The notes below the pieces were generated by a model. The model was not told the DNA's origin and made no database searches. It worked only from the letters and a program-made list of their open reading frames with translations. Shown here piece by piece: positions 1 to 5,732 of a stretch of DNA of 7,727 nt (position 1 is its first letter; each line of letters starts with the position of its first letter). This DNA is from Sphingomonadales bacterium (GTDB lineage: Bacteria > Pseudomonadota > Alphaproteobacteria > Sphingomonadales > Sphingomonadaceae), in assembly GCA_013298745.1 (NCBI GenBank), contig JAAFIT010000102.1, forward strand, positions 1 to 7,727, in the 5' to 3' direction. The position numbers and the translations under genes were made by a program.

Positions 1-26
1 CGTATTATTGTTATAATACGCTCTTC
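1..26 (+). promoter_or_regulatory. Palindromic operator overlapping a consensus -10 box, in front of the ABC transporter operon
   Basis: Positions 1-8 (cgtattat) and 13-20 (ataatacg) are perfect reverse complements separated by tgtt. The right arm contains a perfect -10 hexamer, TATAAT, at 12-17. The stretch is AT-rich in otherwise GC-rich DNA. The only purine after the palindrome is A27, the first base of the start codon, and no Shine-Dalgarno sequence lies between, so transcription probably starts at or within a few bases of the ATG, giving a leaderless or nearly leaderless mRNA. The -35 box would lie left of the window. Operators of this type are typical of small dimeric repressors; GntR/YtrA-type or PadR-type regulators commonly control ABC operons, but which protein binds here is inference. 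Confidence 0.6.
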
Positions 27-656
27 ATGGCGCAACTGACTCTCGACACGGTAACGAAACGCTATGGTCGCAAGACCGTGCTCGATGGCGTGTCGCACGT
101 CTTTACCCCCGGCCTCACCCTGCTGGTCGGCCCCAGCGGCGCCGGCAAGTCGACGTTGCTGCGCCTGATTGCCACCGCCGAGAATCCCAATAGTGGCCGG
201 CTGACCTGGGACGGCGGCAACCGCAGCGCCCTGCGCGCCACCCTCGGCTATGCGCCGCAGGCGGTCGACCTGCCGGAGGATCTGACGGCGCGGGAGTTTG
301 CCCTGCATATCGCCGCCTTGAAGGGGCTGGAGGCCGGCGCTGCCGACACGCAGTTCGGCCAGATCACCGATGCCATCGGCCTTCATGCCGATATCAACAA
401 TCGCATCGCCAGCTTTTCGGGTGGCATGCGGCGGCGGCTGATCTTTGCCCAGGCGCTGCTCGGCGCGCCGCAATTGCTGGCGCTCGATGAACCGACCGCC
501 GAGCTTGACGGCGAGACGGCACGCAAGCTCGGCGCGTTGATCGTCGAGCGGGCGAGGCACGCCGTCGTGGTGATGACGACGCATCTTGCCGATGAACTGG
601 CGCCGCTCGCCACCGCCGTGCTGCGCGTTGAAGGCGGCCGGCTGACCCCGCGGTGA
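27..656 (+). CDS. ABC transporter ATP-binding protein
   Basis: This is the nucleotide-binding subunit of an ABC transporter; it hydrolyses ATP on the cytoplasmic face to drive the permease encoded next. The 209-residue protein has the whole ABC set in order: Walker A GPSGAGKST (35-43), Q-loop Gln78, signature FSGGM (130-134), Walker B LLALDEP (150-156) with catalytic Glu155, D-loop ELD (159-161) and switch His186. It is compact and lacks C-terminal regulatory extensions, like ATPases of ABC-2-type exporters. ATG 27 gives the expected N-terminus; no other start fits before Walker A, and there is no Shine-Dalgarno sequence (see the promoter). The last 4 nt overlap the permease start, so the two are co-transcribed and probably translationally coupled. 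The substrate cannot be read from the sequence; export is more likely than uptake because no binding protein is present. Confidence 0.93.
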   Translation: MAQLTLDTVTKRYGRKTVLDGVSHVFTPGLTLLVGPSGAGKSTLLRLIATAENPNSGRLTWDGGNRSALRATLGYAPQAVDLPEDLTAREFALHIAALKGLEAGAADTQFGQITDAIGLHADINNRIASFSGGMRRRLIFAQALLGAPQLLALDEPTAELDGETARKLGALIVERARHAVVVMTTHLADELAPLATAVLRVEGGRLTPR

Positions 657-2041
657 GCCGCGCCATCAGCCAATCGGCGTTCGACACGTCGCTGCGCCGC
701 TATGGCCGCAGCTGGGGGCTGTGGCTGCTGCTGCTCGTCGCCCCCATCGGTGCGCGCTACATGATCCCGCATGGCGACGGCACCGGCGTCGTCATCGCCA
801 TTGGCCAGCATCTGCCGGTGATGACCTCGGCGTTCCTCGGCGTTTCGCTCGGCATTGTCGTCTCGACGTTGTTGCTGCCCATCGCCTGGATTTACCTGCG
901 ATCGAATACCACCCGCCGCCAGCCGTGGCAGGTGGAGGAGGTGACCGCGGCTTCGCGCGTCGCCATCGCGCTGGGGCGCTTCGGTGCCGATGCGGCGGTG
1001 TTGCTCGGCGTCTTGGCGGCGCTCACTGTTGCGGGTTGGATTCTGGGGGCATTGATCCCGCTCGAAGGCGGTTTCCACGCCGGCGAAATCGCGCTCGGCC
1101 TGTGGCTGGTGGCGGCGCCGGCGCTGCTCGGTATCGCGGCGCTGCGCATCCTGTTCGATGCCATGCCGGCGACGCGCGGCGGCTTTGGCGATTTCCTCTA
1201 TTTCGTGACCTGGATGGTATCGCTGATCGCGCCGATCGGCGCTGCGGACCGCGCGGCGAGCTTTGCCGCCAACATGTATGATTTTCCGGGTTTTGTGCGG
1301 CCGCTGCAATATGGCGCCCCGGGCGGTGGCACCGATTTCGCCATCGGCGGCGTCGAGGTGCTGGCCGGCACCGTCCAGCTCGATGTCATGGCCGGGCTGT
1401 TCTCGCCGGGCTATATCGCCGCGCGGCTCGCCTGGGCAGCGATTGCCGTCGCGATCGTGGTGGTGGCGGGCCTCGTTTATCGACCGCATCGCGCCACCCA
1501 GCGCCAATTGGCGCCGGGGCGGCTGGCGCGCTGGACGAGCGCCGGGCCGCCGCCGGCCGTGGCGGCGGTGCCGGTGGTGCCAAAGCGCATCGCCGTGCCG
1601 CTGCTTGGGCTGGTCGTTACCGAAGCGCGGCTGATCCTTGCGGGGCGGCTCAACCGGCTGCTGGCGCTGGGCGCGCTGGCGCTGGCGGTCCTCCACCCGG
1701 ATTTCCGCCATGTCGCCAGCCCGGCAGCGCTGTTGCTGATTGTCTTTACCTTCAGCGCCCAGGCCGGACGCAGCGAGGCACGCGGCCTGCTGCGCCTGAC
1801 CGCAACGGCGCCGCAATCGCCGATGCTGCGCCGCGTTGCATTCGTTATCGCCGGCTCGGTTCTGGCGCTGGGCTTTGCACTGCCCGGGCTGCTCCATGCC
1901 GCACCCTCGGTCGTCCTCACCGCCTTTGCCGTTGGCAGCGCCGCCGCGGTCATCGCCATGGCACTGGCGATGCTCAGCGGCTCGGCCTTCGCCGGCCGGG
2001 CGCTGCTGTGCATCGTCTGGTATATCTATCTTTCGAGCTGA
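653..2041 (+). CDS. ABC transporter permease, polytopic membrane protein
   Basis: This is the membrane partner of the preceding ATPase. The 462-residue protein has about eleven hydrophobic segments, at roughly 21-36, 58-82, 112-134, 144-168, 181-197, 258-276, 333-347, 356-369, 394-412, 420-441 and 446-460, with a Pro/Arg-rich cytoplasmic-type linker near 278-315. The stretch around 168-190 (Phe-Asp-Ala-Met-Pro, then Arg-Gly-Gly-Phe-Gly-Asp before a membrane segment) resembles a conserved loop of ABC-2-like permeases; this is recalled rather than searched. Translation starts at GTG 653, inside the ATPase stop (GTGA overlap). The nearest purine-rich stretch, aaggcgg at 631-637, is too far away to serve as a ribosome binding site, which points to translational coupling. 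The gene ends at TGA 2039-2041, 7 nt before a palindromic repeat that may end the transcript. The substrate is unknown. Confidence 0.85.
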   Translation: MSRAISQSAFDTSLRRYGRSWGLWLLLLVAPIGARYMIPHGDGTGVVIAIGQHLPVMTSAFLGVSLGIVVSTLLLPIAWIYLRSNTTRRQPWQVEEVTAASRVAIALGRFGADAAVLLGVLAALTVAGWILGALIPLEGGFHAGEIALGLWLVAAPALLGIAALRILFDAMPATRGGFGDFLYFVTWMVSLIAPIGAADRAASFAANMYDFPGFVRPLQYGAPGGGTDFAIGGVEVLAGTVQLDVMAGLFSPGYIAARLAWAAIAVAIVVVAGLVYRPHRATQRQLAPGRLARWTSAGPPPAVAAVPVVPKRIAVPLLGLVVTEARLILAGRLNRLLALGALALAVLHPDFRHVASPAALLLIVFTFSAQAGRSEARGLLRLTATAPQSPMLRRVAFVIAGSVLALGFALPGLLHAAPSVVLTAFAVGSAAAVIAMALAMLSGSAFAGRALLCIVWYIYLSS

Positions 2042-2048
2042 GGCCTTT

Positions 2049-2083
2049 GCCTCCGGCGGTTGGGGCCATTGGCCCCAAACCCC
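2049..2083 (+). repeat. GC-rich palindromic repeat, copy 1 (possible terminator of the ABC operon)
   Basis: A 35-nt element starts 7 nt after the permease stop. It consists of a leader gcctccggcgg, a hairpin with an 8-bp stem (ttggggcc 2060-2067 with ggccccaa 2071-2078, loop att), and a tail acccc. Copy 3 matches it at 31 of 35 positions on the other strand. The strong stem directly after a stop codon suggests a role in termination or mRNA 3'-end stability. There is no run of T after the stem, so it is not a classical intrinsic terminator. Confidence 0.7.
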
Positions 2084-2103
2084 ATTTGAAGTGGATAGGA
2101 ATC

Positions 2104-2131
2104 GGGGTCTGGGGCCGACGGCCCCAGCCTC
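2104..2131 (-). repeat. GC-rich palindromic repeat, copy 2, inverted and truncated
   Basis: This is a 28-nt partial copy of the same element in the opposite orientation to copy 1. It keeps the hairpin (ctggggcc 2109-2116 with ggccccag 2120-2127, loop gac) and the ggggt end at 2104-2108, but most of the gcctccggcgg leader is missing. It lies 20 nt from copy 1 and could also pair with it as one long stem. It sits about 65 nt upstream of the serine hydrolase start, so it may lie in that gene's 5' leader. Confidence 0.65.
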
Positions 2132-2183
2132 TACACTGTCAGCTTGTCTCTATCGCTTCGGCATGTCACCAACGCGCCAAAAT

Positions 2184-2190
2184 GGGGGAG
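2184..2190 (+). promoter_or_regulatory. Ribosome binding site of the serine hydrolase
   Basis: The purine stretch gggggag ends 5 nt before ATG 2196 and fixes that codon as the start. The same frame stays open far upstream into the permease gene, and an in-frame GTG lies at 2190, but that GTG overlaps the ribosome binding site itself and would only add two residues. Confidence 0.7.
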
Positions 2191-2195
2191 TGACG

Positions 2196-3377
2196 ATGCG
2201 GAAATGGCTATTGGCGCTGGTGGCGTTGCTGGTGCTGGGTGGCGGGCTTTGGTACGCCAGCCTTGATCGTGAAACACGCGGCGTTCTCGGCAACATGCCG
2301 ACTGATGCCGATGTGTTGAGCTGGACGATCCCGCAGCGTGACGCGGCGTTTCGGGCGATGGATCGGCTGCCGGTGCTGGCGAAAGCGAACAATATCGCGC
2401 CATCGGGCCAGCCTTTGCCTCTGCCGGCGGGCAAGCCGTTGGTGTTGCCCGGCCTGGACGATTATCTCGCCGGCCAGCGCATTGCCGGCATTGTCATTAT
2501 CCAGGATGGCAAGGTGCGGCTGGAACGCTATGGCCTGGATTTCGATGCCAAGGGCCGATGGACGAGCTTTTCGGTGGCGAAATCCTTCACGTCGACGCTC
2601 GTTGGTGCCGCCATTCAGGATGGTTACATCAAGAGCCTTGAGGACAAGGTCAGCACTTACATCCCCGATCTTCGCGGCTCGGCCTATGACGATGTTTCGG
2701 TTCGCCAGCTGCTGACGATGAGCTCGGGCGTGCGCTGGAACGAGGATTATGAAGATCCCAAGGCCGATGTGGCGCTGTTCAACAAGGCCAAGCCCGATCC
2801 GGGCGTCGATGCGACGGTCAGCTATATGCGCCGGCTGCCGCGTGCGCATCCGCCCGGCGAAGTCTGGCACTACAACACCGGCGAGACCAACCTGATCGGC
2901 GTGCTGGTATCCTCGGCGGTGAAGAAGCCGCTGTCGGTGTATCTCGAGGAAAAGATCTGGCGGCCGGGCGGCATGGAGGCGCCGGCGACCTGGTTGCTCG
3001 GTGCGACGGGGCACGAAATCGCCGGCTGCTGCCTGCAGGCGGCGACGCGTGATTTCGCGCGTTTCGGGCTGTTCGTGCTCAATGGCGGCCCGGCGGACGG
3101 CAGCAAGATCGTGCCGGCGGACTGGTTTGCGCAGGCGACGACCAAGCAGAAGGACATCGGCGAGCCCGGCCATGGCTATGGCTTCCAATGGTGGACCTAT
3201 GATGATGGCTCGGTCGCCGCCCAAGGCATTTTCGGCCAGGGAATTTTCATCGATCCCAAGCGGCGGCTGGTGATCGCGTCGAATGCCAACTGGACTCGCG
3301 CCACCGAAGGGCCGGAGGGCGACGCCCGCGAGGCGTTCTACAAACAGGTGCAGGCCGCCATCGACGCCGGGCAATAG
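2196..3377 (+). CDS. Exported or membrane-anchored serine hydrolase, class C beta-lactamase/NylB-like superfamily
   Basis: The predicted product is a 393-residue serine hydrolase acting outside the cytoplasm. Residues 1-23 form a signal peptide or membrane anchor (MRKW, then a Leu/Val/Ala-rich core). A spacer of about 60 residues precedes the beta-lactamase-fold domain (about 85-390). Its active site is visible: Ser126-Val-Ala-Lys129 (the SxxK nucleophile and base) and Tyr226-Asn-Thr in the context HYNTGETN, the second catalytic motif. Near 344-349 the GIFGQG stretch occupies the place of the third (KTG-like) motif. The wording SVAKSFTS with YNTGETNLIG is closest in memory to the esterase/6-aminohexanoate-dimer-hydrolase branch rather than to true AmpC enzymes, so resistance to beta-lactams should not be assumed. 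The substrate could be an ester, amide or D-peptide. The beta-helix gene follows on the same strand after 60 nt. Confidence 0.85.
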   Translation: MRKWLLALVALLVLGGGLWYASLDRETRGVLGNMPTDADVLSWTIPQRDAAFRAMDRLPVLAKANNIAPSGQPLPLPAGKPLVLPGLDDYLAGQRIAGIVIIQDGKVRLERYGLDFDAKGRWTSFSVAKSFTSTLVGAAIQDGYIKSLEDKVSTYIPDLRGSAYDDVSVRQLLTMSSGVRWNEDYEDPKADVALFNKAKPDPGVDATVSYMRRLPRAHPPGEVWHYNTGETNLIGVLVSSAVKKPLSVYLEEKIWRPGGMEAPATWLLGATGHEIAGCCLQAATRDFARFGLFVLNGGPADGSKIVPADWFAQATTKQKDIGEPGHGYGFQWWTYDDGSVAAQGIFGQGIFIDPKRRLVIASNANWTRATEGPEGDAREAFYKQVQAAIDAGQ

Positions 3378-3424
3378 TTGGCGCTTGAGCCGATGCGCGC
3401 AATTGCCGAAGATGGTGAAAACAT

Positions 3425-3430
3425 AAGGGG
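3425..3430 (+). promoter_or_regulatory. Ribosome binding site of the beta-helix gene
   Basis: The stretch aagggg ends 7 nt before ATG 3438 and marks it as the start. The reading frame is open back to a TTG at 3378, but starting there would put 20 mostly polar and charged residues in front of an otherwise normal signal peptide. Confidence 0.65.
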
Positions 3431-3437
3431 ACGATCG

Positions 3438-4670
3438 ATGAAGCTTACCGCTCTGCTGCTGCTCACCACGCTGCCACTTGCCGCGCCGCTGACGGCGCGC
3501 ACCATAAGCGTCGCGCCGGGGGCAAATGCCCAGGAGGCGTTGCAGACCGCGCTAATCGAGGCGGCACCGGGCGATACGGTGCAGTTTGCCGCCGGTCGTT
3601 ACCCGCTCACCGGCGGCGTCTCGCTCGATGTGAAGGGCGTGACGGTGGCGGGCGCCGGGCCGGACAAGACGATCCTCGATTTCACCGAGCAAAAGGGTGA
3701 GGGCGAAGGCCTGCTTATCACCTCTAGCGACGTCCTGCTGCGCGACTTTGCCGTCGAAAACGCCAAGGGCAACGGCATCAAGTCCAAGGGCAGCGACGGC
3801 ATCAGCTTCGTCAATCTGCGCGTCGAATGGACCGGCGGGCCGAAATCGACCAACGGCGCCTATGGTGTCTATCCTGTCAGTTCGAAACACGTCCTGATCG
3901 ACAAGGTCTATGTGAAGGGCGCGTCGGACGCCGGCATCTATGTCGGGCAATCGCAGCAGATCGTGGTGCGGAACAGCAAGGCCGAAGGCAATGTCGCGGG
4001 CATCGAGATCGAAAACAGCTACAACGCCGATGTGCACAACAATGTCGCCACCGGCAACACCGGCGGCATTCTGGTGTTCGATCTGCCCGATCTGCCGCAA
4101 CAGGGCGGGCACAGCATCCGGTTGTTCAAGAACCAGGTGGTCGCCAACAATCACCCCAATTTCGCCGCCCCCGGCAACATCGTCGCCGGCGTGCCATCGG
4201 GGACCGGCGTGATGGTGATGGCCAATCGCAACGTTCATGTTTTCGATAACGACATCAAGAACAACGGCGGCAACGCGGTGATGATCGTCGCCTATCGCAG
4301 CGGCTTCACCGACAAGGCGTACAACCCGCTGCCGCGCGCCATCGCCGTGCACGGCAACCGCTATGCCGGAAATGGTGCTACTCCGGCGTTCGAAGGGGGG
4401 CCACAGATCGCCGCAGCCGTGGGTGGCACCCTGCCAGCGGCGATGTGGGACGGCGTGACCGCCTTCACCGTGCCGGGCGGAGTGGCGACGACCGCGGATG
4501 GCGGCATTTTCGTCAGCGATGCGCCGCTGCTCAACCTCAATCTCAAAACGCAGGGCACCCCGGCAAGTGCGGCGCAGCCAACCATTACGCCGCCGCAAGC
4601 CAAGTCTACGCTGGCGCAACCGGCAGTCGTCGTTTTGCCGGCGGCGCAGGAAGCCCGCGCCAAATCCTGA
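3438..4670 (+). CDS. Secreted right-handed parallel beta-helix protein (TIGR03805-like)
   Basis: The product is a 410-residue exported protein with a repetitive beta-helix. Residues 1-20 are a signal peptide ending in Leu-Thr-Ala before Arg21. Residues about 22-75 are the N-terminal cap seen in pectate-lyase-like proteins (APGDTVQFAAGRY, then GVTVAGAG). From about 60 to 310, short strands recur with Asn/Gly turns: GLLITSSDVLLRDF, GISFVNLRVEW, HVLIDKVYVKG, QIVVRNSKAEGN and HVFDNDIKNNGG. This is the coil pattern of the NosD/pectate-lyase fold. An Ala/Pro/Gln-rich tail (about 371-410) follows. No catalytic site is recognisable. The stop codon overlaps the cytochrome start (TGATG), so the two are translationally coupled. 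The arrangement matches TIGR03805, described as occurring in pairs with TIGR03806 and of unknown function. The family assignment is from memory of the fold and context, not a profile search. Confidence 0.82.
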   Translation: MKLTALLLLTTLPLAAPLTARTISVAPGANAQEALQTALIEAAPGDTVQFAAGRYPLTGGVSLDVKGVTVAGAGPDKTILDFTEQKGEGEGLLITSSDVLLRDFAVENAKGNGIKSKGSDGISFVNLRVEWTGGPKSTNGAYGVYPVSSKHVLIDKVYVKGASDAGIYVGQSQQIVVRNSKAEGNVAGIEIENSYNADVHNNVATGNTGGILVFDLPDLPQQGGHSIRLFKNQVVANNHPNFAAPGNIVAGVPSGTGVMVMANRNVHVFDNDIKNNGGNAVMIVAYRSGFTDKAYNPLPRAIAVHGNRYAGNGATPAFEGGPQIAAAVGGTLPAAMWDGVTAFTVPGGVATTADGGIFVSDAPLLNLNLKTQGTPASAAQPTITPPQAKSTLAQPAVVVLPAAQEARAKS

Positions 4671-5728
4671 TGCGGCGGCTCGCGGCTCTTGCGGCGCTGC
4701 TGCTGATCGGCGCTTCGCCGGTGCGCGAGGTTGATGGCGCGCGACTGCTCGCCGATGATCCTGCGCCGCTGCTCTCCGCTTATGGCTTGTTCGCCGATGC
4801 CGCGGGGCGCGTCCCGGCTTCAGGCGTCGTCCGCTATACGCTCAACACGCCGCTGTTCAGCGACTATGCGGAAAAGTTCCGTTATGTCTGGATGCCGGCG
4901 GGGGCGCCGGCGCGTTACACCGCCAAAGGCGCACTCGAATTCCCGGTCGGCACGACAATCATCAAGAATTTCGCTTATCCGGCGGATTTCCGAACGCCCG
5001 ACAAAGACGTTCGCATCATCGAAACCCGCCTGCTGGTGCGCCGCACCGATGGCTGGGTGCCGCTGTCCTATGTCTGGAACGAGGGCCAGACCGACGCGGT
5101 GCTGAAGCGCGCCGGGGTTCGCGTGCCGGTCAGCTTCATTGATGCCAAGGGCACGCCGGTGGCGCTCGATTATGCCGTGCCCAACGTCAACCAATGCAAG
5201 CAATGCCACCAGGCCGATGGCGCGGTCGTGCCGATCGGGCCGACGGCGGGCAATCTGAACGGCGGGCTGGATGGGCATGGCGAAAGCCAACTCACCACCT
5301 GGGCGGCGTCAGAGCGGTTGGCGGGGCTGCCCGCCAATCCACCCAAGCTGGCGCGCTGGGACGATGCTGCGCTGCCGGTCGCCGATCGGGCGCGCGCCTA
5401 TCTCGATGTCAACTGTGGCCATTGCCACTCGCGCGCCGGTTTTGCCTCCAATTCCGGGCTCTATCTGCAGGCCGATGAACCTGATCCTGCGCATCAGGGC
5501 ATCAACAAACGTCCCGTCGCCGCCGGCCGCGGCTCGGGCGGGCTGATGTTCGCCATTGCCCCCGGCAACCCGGAGGCCTCGATCCTGCTCCACCGCATGC
5601 AATCGAACGAACCCGGCGTGATGATGCCGCAATTCGGGCGGACAGTGGCGCATGACGAAGGCGTCGCGCTGGTGAAGGCCTATATCGCCGGGATGCCGGT
5701 GACCAGAGAGTCCGCGCCGGGGCCTTGA
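4670..5728 (+). CDS. Periplasmic diheme c-type cytochrome (TIGR03806; HNE_0200/SO2930-like)
   Basis: The product is a 352-residue exported protein with two covalent haem sites. A signal peptide lies at about 1-16 (MRRLAALAALLLIGAS). CxxCH motifs are at Cys176-Lys-Gln-Cys179-His180 and Cys249-Gly-His-Cys252-His253. Met318-Met319-Pro320 follows the second haem and could supply its sixth ligand; no comparable Met directly follows the first. The 130 or so residues before the first haem form a beta-rich domain with YTLNTPLFSDYAEKFR and YVWNEGQTDA, stretches I recall as typical of the HNE_0200 family. The start ATG shares its A with the TGA of the beta-helix gene, and the nearest AGGAAG (4648-4653) is 16 nt away, so translation is probably coupled. 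Haem attachment would need the periplasmic Ccm machinery. The electron donor, the acceptor and any catalysis are unknown. Confidence 0.85.
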   Translation: MRRLAALAALLLIGASPVREVDGARLLADDPAPLLSAYGLFADAAGRVPASGVVRYTLNTPLFSDYAEKFRYVWMPAGAPARYTAKGALEFPVGTTIIKNFAYPADFRTPDKDVRIIETRLLVRRTDGWVPLSYVWNEGQTDAVLKRAGVRVPVSFIDAKGTPVALDYAVPNVNQCKQCHQADGAVVPIGPTAGNLNGGLDGHGESQLTTWAASERLAGLPANPPKLARWDDAALPVADRARAYLDVNCGHCHSRAGFASNSGLYLQADEPDPAHQGINKRPVAAGRGSGGLMFAIAPGNPEASILLHRMQSNEPGVMMPQFGRTVAHDEGVALVKAYIAGMPVTRESAPGP

Positions 5729-5732
5729 AAGG

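Noticed and set aside
383..1897. Long minus-strand open frame (about 504 codons) opposite the ABC genes
   Set aside because: The translation is Arg/Gln/His-rich without any domain, and it lies antisense to an ATPase and permease with clear motifs. Long antisense frames are expected in high-GC coding DNA.
1836..2195. Upstream in-frame extension of the serine hydrolase from ATG 1836
   Set aside because: It would overlap the permease by about 200 nt and run through the palindromic repeats. ATG 2196 has a good ribosome binding site and begins a signal peptide.
2208..3374. Long minus-strand open frame opposite the serine hydrolase
   Set aside because: It mirrors the codon structure of the plus-strand gene, whose SxxK and Tyr motifs are intact, and shows no recognisable domain.
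2196..3377. True AmpC-type beta-lactamase and resistance gene
   Set aside because: The SxxK and Tyr motifs are shared by the whole superfamily, and the third motif is GQG-like instead of KTG. The wording fits esterase/NylB-like hydrolases better.
3378..3437. TTG 3378 as the beta-helix start
   Set aside because: It directly abuts the hydrolase stop but would place 20 polar residues before a normal signal peptide. ATG 3438 has its own ribosome binding site.
3552..4619. Long minus-strand open frame opposite the beta-helix gene
   Set aside because: Its apparent valine/isoleucine/aspartate pattern is the antisense image of the beta-helix repeats. It has no plausible start signal or domain.
4445..4669. 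ATG 4445 as the cytochrome start
   Set aside because: The extra 75 residues are the out-of-frame image of the beta-helix C-terminus. ATG 4670 starts a clean signal peptide.
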